NCBI GenBank assembly: GCA_965247175.1
Contig: OZ252006.1
Span: forward strand, 4,588,001 to 4,652,000
From: JANQMX01 sp965247175
Lineage (GTDB): Bacteria; Pseudomonadota; Alphaproteobacteria; Kiloniellales; DSM-21159
DNA: 64,000 bases
Direction: 5' to 3'
Shown: positions 35,988 to 44,722 of the stretch, in pieces
Layout: the number at the start of each line of letters is the position of its first letter
Numbering within the stretch: the first letter of the stretch is position 1
Notes under the pieces: model-generated
The model's database searches: none
Told to the model about the DNA's origin: nothing
What the model saw: only the letters and a program-made list of their open reading frames with translations
Made by a program: the position numbers and the translations under genes

Positions 35988-36569
35988 TCAGGCGCCCGTC
36001 CGCGCTGGGGCACCCGATGGCGCCGCCGCGGATTGGGCCAAGCCGGACGGGGCCGTTTCACCGCCTCCTTGATCGAAGAAGAGTTGCTGCTCCTCGGCGA
36101 TGATGCGCTCCACCGCTTCGACAAAGCGTCTGAAGCGCGCCTCCTCGCCGGCGATCTCGGCATAGGCGCCGGCGACGTTCACATAGAGTCGTCGCTCGCG
36201 CTTCAAACGCTCGGAGGCCTTGCGGTACTCCAGCCAGGTCTCGTCGTAGCGCCAGATGCGCAGAACGCCCTGCAGCACCGCGACGGCGAGGCCGAGGCCG
36301 GCGATGATTGCCTTGGTCCAGAGCGAGTCGGCGGGCCCAACGGCCGCGCAGAAGGTGATCAGAGCTCCGGCCGCGATCACCGCAAGACCGAACCACTGAG
36401 CATAGCTTTTGTATGCGGAGGCTTTCCGGCTGTACCACTCTCGTTGCCGGTTCAGGTCCTTCTCGAAGTAGGCCCGCGCGCGCTCGTCCCGCCGTGCCTT
36501 GGCGATATCGACGGCTTCGGTGCTTGTTGCAGAGCCGTCCTCTGTATCTGCCGGGCCGTCGACCATCAT
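35988..36569 (-). CDS. SLATT/DUF4231-type two-TM protein
   Basis: The 193-residue protein has an N-terminal charged helix (DERARAYFEKDLNRQREWYS), two TM helices (about 58-78 and 86-105) and a cytosolic helical domain with WLEYRKASERLKRERRLY. This layout is that of the SLATT (SMODS/SLOG-associating 2TM effector) superfamily. Such proteins are proposed pore-forming effectors in nucleotide-signal conflict systems. A strong GGGAGGTG site precedes the ATGATG start at 36569. It is divergent from the P-loop ATPase operon across 330 bp that hold no other gene, so a shared regulatory region is likely. The Ala/Pro-rich C-terminal tail is disordered. Confidence 0.78.
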   Translation of the reverse strand: MMVDGPADTEDGSATSTEAVDIAKARRDERARAYFEKDLNRQREWYSRKASAYKSYAQWFGLAVIAAGALITFCAAVGPADSLWTKAIIAGLGLAVAVLQGVLRIWRYDETWLEYRKASERLKRERRLYVNVAGAYAEIAGEEARFRRFVEAVERIIAEEQQLFFDQGGGETAPSGLAQSAAAPSGAPARTGA

Positions 36570-36901
36570 ACATCACCTCCCACCGAAAGAGCCGCGCCTG
36601 GCAGCCTAGCACAGAGCGCGCGACGTGCTGCGATTGCGCATCAGCGACCGGAACGCTCAGTCCAGTTGACACAAAAATGCCCCCGCCGTTGTGGGAAGCT
36701 CAGCCCTCTGGGCGCTCTAGGCAGGGCGGCCGGCGGTGAGGTGTGGGCTAAGCGCAAGACTCAGTCGGTCGTTGTAGAAGCAGGCCCTGGAAAGCAGCGT
36801 GCATGCGCGGCCACAACGAGAGCTTGTGGTGCGACGCTGCAAGCCGCTGAAAAGGCGATGCCGGGCAGTCGACGATGAGTGCGCGAGGTGCGAGGTCGGC
36901 G

Positions 36902-38452
36902 ATGAAACGAAGCTTCGGTCACGAGGATGCGGCTCTTGCCACGCCCGAGTCCCTGAGTTCGATCGTCGCCAACCACAACATCCGCCTCTTCCTCGATGGC
37001 AACGAGAAGCGCTACGTGGTCGGTCCCAAGGGAAGCGGCAAGTCGCTCCTGCTATTGCGCAAGGCCATCGACCAGCGTGCCAAGGGGGACTCGCTCTGCA
37101 TCCCCTCAGACACCAGCAACCCGGTCGACCGTCTGGTCGCGGCCCAGCATGTCGGCCAGCGTTTCAACTACATGATCGGCGATCCGGCCAAGGCGCACCT
37201 GGCTTGGGCGACGGTGTGGAAGCACTCGATCTACCGCTCGATCGTCGACCACCTGCGCGACCTTTTGGTCGAAGAGTTGAGCGGGCGGCAGTCGCTGCTC
37301 TCCGGCAGCCACGCCATGACCCAGGCGGAGATGAACCGCCTGACCGCCACCCAGGCCGTCATTGAGAAATACGCGAACCGCCTCGGCCACGCGCCGCGCG
37401 GCCCCTACTACTACTATACTGAGCTCGGCAACAGACTGGACTCCGGTGGCCACAAGACGGTGCAGGAGGTGGGGCAGGAGAACATGGAGCTGGAAGGGAT
37501 CCTCCAGCTCATCCCGGTTTCGGTCTACGTCTTCCTCGACAACCTGGACGACTACTACGAGCGCGAGCCGGAGCTCTGGTACAACAGCATGTACGGCCAG
37601 TTCCGCGCGGTGCGGGAGATCGGCTTTGCCTACCGCCACATCCACGTTTTCACCTCGATCCGGCAGGACGTCTACAACCAGTTCGCCGACGAGCTGAGCC
37701 TGCAGTACTTCGACTACATCACCAAGCTGAGCTACACGCGCGACGAGTTGGCCCGCATCTTCCAGTCCCATCTGGAGCAGCTGGACGACAGCCTGCTGGT
37801 GCAGCCAGGCAAGCGCAGCAGCGACCCCTGGGCGGCTTTCTTCGGCCCGCTCGTCAAGCTGCCGCACGAGCGCGCCGGGGTAGAGGAAGACATCAGCGAC
37901 TACATCGTCCGCCACACCTTGGGTCGGCCTCGGGACATGATCCACATGGGGACCGTGATGCTGGAAAACCGGCCGGAGCAGGGCTTCGACCGCGAGAGCC
38001 TGCGCGCGGCTGTGCATCATGCCTCCGTGGACATTGCTCGGCAGTACATCGCCGAGGTCACGCCGCTGCTCGACCCGCGCTTTAACATCCGTGAGTTCGT
38101 AAGCGGCTACCTGCCCGGTAGCCTGTTCAAGAAAGAGGACATGGACGCGATCACCGACCGCTATCTGTCGGAGAACTTCGAGCCTGCTGAGATCGCGCCG
38201 GACTCGGATTTCGCGCAGCCCTTCGAGACTCTTTTCGGCCTCGGCCTGCTTGGCATGGTGCGCCAGAAAATCGATGGCGTGGCCTATGAGCAGCACTTCC
38301 TGCCGCCGAGCCAGGGCCTGGAGTACCCGGAGAAATACAAGATCCGCAACGGCCATGTCTTCGTGCTGCACCCGATCCTTTCGGGCTGGCTGAGCAACCG
38401 GGTGCAGAGCCACAACTTCATCATCGGCCCGGAATTGCCGGTGGCGGTTTAG
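36902..38452 (+). CDS. P-loop ATPase of the STAND/Sll1717-like class
   Basis: The 516-residue protein has Walker A GPKGSGKS (41-48) and a Walker B-like VYVFLDNLDDYY near 207-217. A sensor-like segment HVFTSIRQDVYNQ follows, and the C-terminal half is alpha-helical with a possible winged helix near 300-360 (GRPRDMIHMGTVM). It resembles the P-loop ATPases placed with KAP/STAND signalling NTPases in prokaryotic conflict systems. ATG 36902, with GAGG 8 bases upstream, is preferred to ATG 36875, which lacks a site. It is the first gene of a five-gene operon and probably the sensor or switch that controls the downstream TIR and hydrolase proteins. Confidence 0.78.
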   Translation: MKRSFGHEDAALATPESLSSIVANHNIRLFLDGNEKRYVVGPKGSGKSLLLLRKAIDQRAKGDSLCIPSDTSNPVDRLVAAQHVGQRFNYMIGDPAKAHLAWATVWKHSIYRSIVDHLRDLLVEELSGRQSLLSGSHAMTQAEMNRLTATQAVIEKYANRLGHAPRGPYYYYTELGNRLDSGGHKTVQEVGQENMELEGILQLIPVSVYVFLDNLDDYYEREPELWYNSMYGQFRAVREIGFAYRHIHVFTSIRQDVYNQFADELSLQYFDYITKLSYTRDELARIFQSHLEQLDDSLLVQPGKRSSDPWAAFFGPLVKLPHERAGVEEDISDYIVRHTLGRPRDMIHMGTVMLENRPEQGFDRESLRAAVHHASVDIARQYIAEVTPLLDPRFNIREFVSGYLPGSLFKKEDMDAITDRYLSENFEPAEIAPDSDFAQPFETLFGLGLLGMVRQKIDGVAYEQHFLPPSQGLEYPEKYKIRNGHVFVLHPILSGWLSNRVQSHNFIIGPELPVAV

Positions 38453-38524
38453 CGTCGCGCGGGCGCAGCCGATGGTAGACGGCTGCGAAGGATGGTCGTG
38501 TGAGAGCCTGATCGGAGGTGGGCG

Positions 38525-40363
38525 ATGGGCGATATGGACGAGGTCATGGTTTTGGTGCGCGAGGGGCGCGATATCCTACGCACCCGGCGCCCAAACGAAC
38601 GTCAACGCAAGTGGCGGGAGTGGCGTGAGCAGGTGAAGACCGTCTGCGAAACGCTCAATGCCGCAGAGCGGCCGCGCCTACAGCTCTCCTTCAAGGCCAT
38701 CACCCAGGACATCACCGCGCTTGACCAGTGGTTGATCGACAACAGCGGCGAGTTCGACCCGCCGCCTCCGCAAACGCTTCCTCCGCATATGCCGCCGCCG
38801 ATGTCGCCCGAGACCGCTGAGGTCGATGCTGGAGCAGCGGAGGACGACAGCGCAGCAGAGTCCACCAATGACGGTGCCAAGACACTGCCTGGGCAGCGCC
38901 AGCGCACCCGCGTCTTTCTCAGCTACCGTTCAACCGACGAGAAGATCGCTCGCGCGGTCAAACAGGAGCTGGAGTCCCTCGACGACCGCATTGACGTCTT
39001 CGCCGCCTACGATGACCTGCGCCGCGGCGGCCGCTGGAAGCAGCAGTTGATGGAAGAGCTCAAGGCGGCCTCCTGGTTTATCCTGATCTACACCGACCCG
39101 GAGATGGATTGGCAGTGGCCGATCTATGAGGCGACGACCTTCGAAGCGCTGCACGCCGGACAGTCGGGTGGCGATCAGCGGCTTTGCTGCCTGCATGATA
39201 CCGATGCACGGCCCAAGCCTCTTAGCGAGTATCAGGCTAATCGCATCTCTCTGTTCCAGCGCGAGCAGGGAGATGACGAAGAGGTGACCGAGCTGAAGAA
39301 AGAGCGCTTCTACGAGGAGTCGGCGATCTTCCGCTTCTTGCGCGATTTCATCCAGTATCCTGCCGACGCCCCACTGACCAGTGACATCCGCCGCTATGAG
39401 CCGCGCCTGGTGGAGGCGGCACATGCCATCTCGGATTCTTTCGTCAAGAACCGGCAGGACAGTGTCACCCACTCGACTTACTATCCGGCGCGCATTGAGA
39501 TCACCTTCCGCCCCGAGCGCTTGAAGGCCAATGGCAACGGTACGATCGCGCGCGGCACGAGCATGGCGCAGGCCAGTGTCTTCCTGGGGCCCATCGCCCA
39601 GTCCATCTTTCGCTTGGCAAACACAGGCGACTTGCCGTGGGAGGAGTTTCGCCGAAATCTGTCCGATGAGGCCCAGGGCCAGTCGCTGCTATGGCTCGAG
39701 CAGCTCGAGGAGGCCTTGCTGCTCGCCGCAGACGGCCGCCGTCCTGACCCGGTGATGGCGACGTTCTACTCCGTTTCCAACCGCCGCTTCTACCGGCCGC
39801 TTCTGACCCGGCAGGAGTACTATCTCAGCGGCAAGCGCACCTTCTATGTGCTGCTGGTCGAGCAACCGCCGGCCGACTTCTCTCAGCACGAGGAACAAGG
39901 CATCCTCTTGGCTGGTCTGATCCTCGGTTCGCGCTTCCGCTTCGAGTTCATCGACCGCCGTGTCGAGCAGCTGAAGGGCGAGTTGGACGACGAAGACTTC
40001 CGCAGTCTCTGCGCCAACATCAAAAGCCAGATCCTGGCTATCGAGAGCGAGGCGGCGCAACACGGCTTGCTCGACCGAGAGTCTCTTATCCAGTGTTTTC
40101 CGCGCAGCGACCAGGAGACGGTGAGCGGCTGGTACGAAAAGTGGGGCGCGGTGCGGGAGGAGGTCTTCGCGGCGCTGGATGACGAAGATGCCGCTGTCGC
40201 TCGCCAGCCCCAGGTCACGGCACAGCTCCTGGAGCTGCTCGATGACAAGTTGCGTGCCATCAATGTCGGCTTCATGCGTATGGGCTCCCAACGCTATGGG
40301 GAACTCGTCCACGACGCCTTCAAGCCAAAGCGCCGTCGCGCCGGCGACGGTGGCGGCGCGTAA
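38525..40363 (+). CDS. TIR-domain protein (candidate NADase effector/signalling protein)
   Basis: The 612-residue product has four parts: a helical N-terminal domain (1-80), a Pro-rich linker (about 83-125), a TIR domain (about 127-245) and a C-terminal domain of about 360 residues that I do not recognise. TIR landmarks are the first strand RVFLSYRSTDEKIARAV, the box-2-like DDLRRGGRWKQQLMEEL, strand WFILIYTD, and a glutamate at 202 in WPIYEATTFE, where NAD-cleaving TIRs keep their catalytic Glu. The start is set by GGAGG 6 bases upstream. Lying between an ATPase and a hydrolase, it could deplete NAD or make a cyclic nucleotide signal for the other parts. Confidence 0.82.
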   Translation: MGDMDEVMVLVREGRDILRTRRPNERQRKWREWREQVKTVCETLNAAERPRLQLSFKAITQDITALDQWLIDNSGEFDPPPPQTLPPHMPPPMSPETAEVDAGAAEDDSAAESTNDGAKTLPGQRQRTRVFLSYRSTDEKIARAVKQELESLDDRIDVFAAYDDLRRGGRWKQQLMEELKAASWFILIYTDPEMDWQWPIYEATTFEALHAGQSGGDQRLCCLHDTDARPKPLSEYQANRISLFQREQGDDEEVTELKKERFYEESAIFRFLRDFIQYPADAPLTSDIRRYEPRLVEAAHAISDSFVKNRQDSVTHSTYYPARIEITFRPERLKANGNGTIARGTSMAQASVFLGPIAQSIFRLANTGDLPWEEFRRNLSDEAQGQSLLWLEQLEEALLLAADGRRPDPVMATFYSVSNRRFYRPLLTRQEYYLSGKRTFYVLLVEQPPADFSQHEEQGILLAGLILGSRFRFEFIDRRVEQLKGELDDEDFRSLCANIKSQILAIESEAAQHGLLDRESLIQCFPRSDQETVSGWYEKWGAVREEVFAALDDEDAAVARQPQVTAQLLELLDDKLRAINVGFMRMGSQRYGELVHDAFKPKRRRAGDGGGA

Positions 40364-40403
40364 GTGACGGGAAACAAACGGACGTAGAGAGGGGAAGCGA
40401 GGC

Positions 40404-41558
40404 ATGGCAAACGGCAGGAAGTCGCGTGGAAAGAGATCTGCGAGCGGCAAGCGCAACGTCGAAGTCTACTTCGCCACCAACCGCAACGAGGAGGGTGACA
40501 AGGCGCCATGGTACGGTCCGCGCTTCCACCCCGACGGCTCAGAGTCTTACCGTGTCGGCCGGGCGGTCGTGACTGCCAAGGGCTCCGGTGAGAAGGCGAC
40601 CTATGCGGCGGAGACGGTCGAGACTTTCGCACAGAAGCCCGGCCCTGCCGGCGACGACCGCAAGGCCAAGCTCGGCTCGGCCCAGCTCTTCTCCGACCTC
40701 AAGGCGCGCATGCGTGCCGAGGAGCGCGACCTGATCGTCCTCATCCACGGCTACGCCTCGGAATTCTCCGCCGCTCTCGAGCGGGCAGCCGAGCTGACCG
40801 AGAAGTACGAGGTGCTGTGCAAAGATGGCAAACATCGCCAGCCGCTGGTGGTCGCCTTCTCCTGGCCCGCCAATGGCCGCATGGCGCCCTTCGCTTCCTA
40901 CATCAGCGACCGGCAGGACGCGGCCAAGTCCGGCCAAGCCATTGCACGCTTCTTCTTCCGACTCTGCGATTTCTTCCTAGAAGAGGTCCGAGCACTCCGT
41001 TTGGCCCAGGAGAAGAAGGACGAGGGGGCCGAGGCGGAGCACGCGCCTTGCCCCAACCGCTTGCATCTCGTCGCTCATTCCATGGGCAACTGGGCCTTGC
41101 GCAACGCGGTACAGGCCATCGTGGAGCGGCGCGGTGCCGATCGCCTGCCAGCAGTCTTCGACAACATCTTCCTGATGGCCGCCGATGAGGACGAAGATGC
41201 ACTCCAGGACAACCTGAAGCTCGGCCTGTTGCCGCGGCTGGGCAATGCCGTTCAGGTATACCACAGCAAGGACGACCTCGCGCTGGTGATCAGCGATGTC
41301 ACAAAGCTGAATCCGGATCGCCTGGGCCACAACGGGCCGATCGAGATGGACCGCACCGACGAGAAGGTGGTGGCCATCGACTGTCGCCATGTGGATCGGA
41401 CGGAACTGGCCCACGCCAATCATCAATACTATCGCCTGCGCCCGGAAGTGATCGCTGACGTTCGCTTCGTCTTGGCCGGTCGTCGGCCTGAGGAGGTGCC
41501 TGACCGCAAGGCACTGGCCAGTACGCGGCGCTACCTCATCGTCAATCCGGACGACTGA
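40404..41558 (+). CDS. Alpha/beta hydrolase, DUF900-like
   Basis: This 384-residue protein has a lysine/arginine-rich N-terminus. The segment VEVYFATNRNEEG is typical of DUF900-type hydrolases, and the oxyanion strand LIVLIHGYASE lies at about 110-120. The nucleophile elbow LVAHSMGN has S226, and a late histidine (around the DCRHVDRTEL/HANHQYY region) could complete the triad. No signal peptide is present, so it should act in the cytoplasm, perhaps on lipids or an acylated signal. It lies 40 bp after the TIR gene in the same operon. Lipase-like hydrolases are known effectors in several phage-defence systems; that role here is inferred from context. Confidence 0.8.
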   Translation: MANGRKSRGKRSASGKRNVEVYFATNRNEEGDKAPWYGPRFHPDGSESYRVGRAVVTAKGSGEKATYAAETVETFAQKPGPAGDDRKAKLGSAQLFSDLKARMRAEERDLIVLIHGYASEFSAALERAAELTEKYEVLCKDGKHRQPLVVAFSWPANGRMAPFASYISDRQDAAKSGQAIARFFFRLCDFFLEEVRALRLAQEKKDEGAEAEHAPCPNRLHLVAHSMGNWALRNAVQAIVERRGADRLPAVFDNIFLMAADEDEDALQDNLKLGLLPRLGNAVQVYHSKDDLALVISDVTKLNPDRLGHNGPIEMDRTDEKVVAIDCRHVDRTELAHANHQYYRLRPEVIADVRFVLAGRRPEEVPDRKALASTRRYLIVNPDD

Positions 41559-41616
41559 GCCGCGAACGCAGATCGGGAGGCGTGACAGAAGACGTCGTAG
41601 GGAAGGAGGGTGCTTC

Positions 41617-42867
41617 ATGCAAATGCTCGAGTCGGCGATGGCCTTCGCGGTCGTCATGATCCTGCTTTCCACCATCGTGACCGGCATCGTCGAGGCGCTG
41701 CTACGGCTTCTGTACCTGCGGCAGGAAACGCTGAAGCAGACCATGGGCGCCCTGTTCGACAGCGTGATCTGGCCGCGCATCGAGAAGAAGCTGGAAGAAG
41801 TGTCGGAAGACACGGATAAGCCGCGCGCACGCGACAGCTTTGTCGATGCCATGACCTTGAACCCGGTCCTTGCGCAGCCGCAGCACAGCGATCCAGCGGC
41901 AGGGACAAGTGGCTCGGGGGAATGGTGGCTTTTCCGCAAGCGGCGCGTGGATGTCCTCTCGATTATCGCATTCGCTGAACGCCTCGGGCGGACGGATGTG
42001 GGCCAAGCCATTCTGGAAGAGAGCAAGGACACGATCGACCCGCTGATCAAGGACTTCACGCGCAGCTTCGAGCGATTCGGCCGCGCCGCTGGTGAGGTCT
42101 TCCGCACCAAGGCAAAACTGACTGCCATCGGCGTCGGCATCATCTTGGCCTTTGCCGCCAACATCGACGCCGGCCGACTCTTCACGACCTTGATGGAGAA
42201 TCCGGATCTGCGCACGGGTCTGATCGAGCAGGGCGACGATGCGGCGGAGGCCAACCGTGAAGCGGCCAGGCGCTTGGAGCAGATCGTGGAGCAACTCGGA
42301 AAGGCCGAGTTGAGCGCCGAGCAGACCAAAGAGATCGAACAGAGGATCCAGGAGACCCGAACCGGCATCGCTCGGCTTAGTGACCAAGGATTGCCTATTG
42401 GCTACAGCTACTATCCCTACTGCCTCGATGGGGGTGCCGGTGATGCCGCCTGCAGCGATACCAGCGACGCTGGCCCTGGGAGTCTTGCCCGCTGGGCCGT
42501 GCTGACTGTCACAGCCGGCGTGCTGATGGGCCTTGGCGGGCCCTTCTGGTACCGCGTGTTTTCCAGCCTTTCACAGCTCTTTCAGGTGCTGCGCGCAGTC
42601 GGCATCGGCAGCAAGACGCAGCAGGCCAAGCCGGAGGAGGTGACGGCACCGCCAGAGGTCGAGGACTCGGTCAAGCCGACCAGTGTGCTCGACGCTTTTC
42701 TGGTGGCCGCCAACGGCCGTCGCCAGGCTGAGGGGAAGCCTCCTGTGACGTTGCCGAGCAAGGACCCGCAGAGCCAAAGCTCTCCGGATCCAGACACGCA
42801 GCGGCCGGACACTCAGAACCAAGATACGGCTGCGGGCGGCGCGGACGCGAGCCCACAGCCGGCTTAA
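41617..42867 (+). CDS. Three-TM membrane protein of unknown family
   Basis: The 416-residue protein has an N-terminal TM helix (about 7-30), a central cytosolic helical region, a second TM near 170-188, a stretch predicted to be coiled coil (about 205-265; EANREAARRLEQIVEQLG), a short cysteine-containing loop (PYCLDGG/DAACSDT), a third TM near 292-312 and a disordered Pro/Gln-rich tail. AAGGAGGG lies 6 bases upstream of ATG 41617. I know no family with this layout. In the operon it is the natural membrane anchor or pore for the TIR, hydrolase and PG-binding products. Confidence 0.65.
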   Translation: MQMLESAMAFAVVMILLSTIVTGIVEALLRLLYLRQETLKQTMGALFDSVIWPRIEKKLEEVSEDTDKPRARDSFVDAMTLNPVLAQPQHSDPAAGTSGSGEWWLFRKRRVDVLSIIAFAERLGRTDVGQAILEESKDTIDPLIKDFTRSFERFGRAAGEVFRTKAKLTAIGVGIILAFAANIDAGRLFTTLMENPDLRTGLIEQGDDAAEANREAARRLEQIVEQLGKAELSAEQTKEIEQRIQETRTGIARLSDQGLPIGYSYYPYCLDGGAGDAACSDTSDAGPGSLARWAVLTVTAGVLMGLGGPFWYRVFSSLSQLFQVLRAVGIGSKTQQAKPEEVTAPPEVEDSVKPTSVLDAFLVAANGRRQAEGKPPVTLPSKDPQSQSSPDPDTQRPDTQNQDTAAGGADASPQPA

Positions 42868-42896
42868 GGACAGAGATCCACAGCGGGAGAAAGCCC

Positions 42897-43697
42897 ATGA
42901 CCCTGTTGGACACGTGGCTGCCAAAAGAGTTGCGGCGGGAGCGGGATGCCATCGCAACACGCAGCTTCGCACCCATCACCCGCGACAGCGGCGGGCCCGG
43001 CAGCAAGGCGCGCGCCAAGCTGGTGCAGGAATGGCTCTGTCTTGCCGGGCATCAGATCGTCATCGACGGTGACTTCGGCCCGGCGACGGCGGAGGCCGTC
43101 GGCGAGTTCCGCGCCGCGAATGCCTTAGGCGCAGGTGAGGCGGTTAATGGCAAGACCTTCGAGGCGCTGACTCGCCCAATGCTTGCCGCGCTCCAGCCCC
43201 TGAAGCCTGTGCCGGCGACGCTGGATGCCGCGCTGCTGGCCTATGCACAGCAGCACCTGGCCGAGCATCCGCACGAAGTGGGCGGTGACAACTGCGGACC
43301 CTGGGTGCGGCTCTATATGGACGGCAAGGAAGGGGCGACACAGTTCTGGTGCGCCGGCTTCGTCACCTTCCTGCTGCGTCAGGCGAGCGACACCTTGGGG
43401 CGGCCCATGCCTATCCGCGGCTCGGTTTCCTGCGACAGCCTGGCGGCGCAGGCCAAGGATGCCGGGCGCTTCGTTGGCGAGCGTACACGGGCCGATGCCG
43501 ACTTGCCGCCGGGCGCCATCTTCTTACGCCGCAACACGCCGACCGACTGGGCCCACACCGGCGTGGTAACCGCGTTCGGAAGCGAGAGCTTCAAGAGCAT
43601 CGAAGGCAACACAAACGACGATGGTCATCGCAATGGCGTCGAGGTTTGCGCCCGTACTCGCGGCTACAAGAAGCGCGACTTTATCCGCATCGATTGA
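42897..43697 (+). CDS. Peptidoglycan-binding plus CHAP/NlpC-like cysteine peptidase protein
   Basis: The 266-residue protein has an N-terminal PG_binding_1 domain (about 40-95; LVQEWLCLAGHQIVIDGDFG then PATAEAVGEFR). A C-terminal CHAP-like domain follows (about 115-266) with NCGPWVRLYMDG, catalytic-type cysteine in FWCAGFVTFLLR, histidine in DWAHTGVV and a late EGNTNDDG. This resembles TIGR02594-type amidases. No signal peptide is visible, so it would need lysis, a holin-like partner or a special route to reach the cell wall; the membrane protein just upstream could be that partner. GGGAGAAAG directly precedes the start. It closes the five-gene operon. Confidence 0.8.
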   Translation: MTLLDTWLPKELRRERDAIATRSFAPITRDSGGPGSKARAKLVQEWLCLAGHQIVIDGDFGPATAEAVGEFRAANALGAGEAVNGKTFEALTRPMLAALQPLKPVPATLDAALLAYAQQHLAEHPHEVGGDNCGPWVRLYMDGKEGATQFWCAGFVTFLLRQASDTLGRPMPIRGSVSCDSLAAQAKDAGRFVGERTRADADLPPGAIFLRRNTPTDWAHTGVVTAFGSESFKSIEGNTNDDGHRNGVEVCARTRGYKKRDFIRID

Positions 43698-43721
43698 GGA
43701 GAGCCATCAAGCGCCGCTCCT

Positions 43722-44138
43722 CTATTGCGCCGCTTGCAGGCCGCCCTCCGGCGTTGCCATTTCTTGGCGGCTGCGGGCGACAGTCTGGCGGTAGAAAGTG
43801 AGACTCTTCCTCAGCCGGCTAAGATAGAAGCGAGCGTTGTCCGCATCGCCGCGCTGTCGGTAAGCTCGTACCAGGCGTAGGCAGGCTCGCACCCGCTCCC
43901 GCGCCTCGGTCGGCCAGGGTGTGTCGAGTGGCGAGCCGCGGCCGGTGGCCGTCAGTGCGAAGACAGCCAGGCGTTCCTCGCGCTCTAGTCCCTCTTCGTG
44001 CGTCCGCTCGCTCATCCGGGGGTAGGAAGCGAGAGGCCGGCCGCGCCAGCACTCCCAAGCCTCCTCGCAGCGTTCAAGCTGGGCTAGAGCGTCTCGGCGC
44101 AGCTGTTTTTCAGCGGGAGCGAAAGGTGGATAGACCAT
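43722..44138 (-). CDS. Hypothetical helical protein, 138 residues
   Basis: The product is charged and mostly helical (LRRDALAQLERCEEAWECWR, RVRACLRLVRAYRQRGDADN), ending with a basic stretch. The latter segment looks like one TPR-type helix pair. There is no signal or TM helix. The ATG at 44138 has AGG close upstream. It is convergent with the PG-binding gene (24 bp gap) and may mark the right edge of the island. I do not recognise it. Confidence 0.5.
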   Translation of the reverse strand: MVYPPFAPAEKQLRRDALAQLERCEEAWECWRGRPLASYPRMSERTHEEGLEREERLAVFALTATGRGSPLDTPWPTEARERVRACLRLVRAYRQRGDADNARFYLSRLRKSLTFYRQTVARSRQEMATPEGGLQAAQ

Positions 44139-44722
44139 CACCTGTTTCCATCTGACCGATGCGGCTCGAAATCACTGTGGCATTGCTGGCCACAATAATT
44201 GCGAATATCACAATGATTGTCAATGCCAGTTAGGCAACAAGCGTGCAGTCCAGCCGAAGCAACTCTTTGGTGAGGCAGCCGATCATGACGCTCTCTGGAA
44301 CAGAGTTTTGCCAGCCGTCTCTTCAGCGTAGGGTTCTGTCGCAAAACGCGATCTCTCTTACGTAAAGTTGCGTTCTGGTCAGCCCTATCTTTGTTCCGGG
44401 CTTTGCCGGTCGACGGCTGCTGCTGCTCTTGCTATAGAGTTGCCTCGCTTTAGAGGAGCGTTCGATGATCGTTACATGGATGACATCGCCGGCCGGCTGA
44501 CGTCCTCCCTGACGGGGTAACTCCCCACCGGGGTGACACGTCGAGCCTTTGCCGGCTCACTCCCATCTTCCCTCGCGAAGGGCCATGAGGCTCGTGCAGG
44601 CAGGGTGCGGCACCCCAATCCGATCATCGTTTTTCCGGACAGCACAACAGCCACTCTCTCGGCACCGCCGTCCGGCTCCATGATCCGCAGCTAATGCGGA
44701 CTCGCACCTCGGAGCGCTTCCC
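44139..44722. other. Intergenic region, no gene seen
   Basis: About 580 bases lie between the hypothetical gene and the ABC exporter, with lower GC in the first 250. Two short GC-rich complementary runs near 44512-44535 (ACGGGGTAACTCCCCACCGG) may form a hairpin. No convincing reading frame is present. Confidence 0.4.

Noticed and set aside
37106..38413. 435-codon minus-strand frame over the P-loop ATPase
   Set aside because: Antisense shadow; the plus frame carries Walker motifs and a ribosome site.
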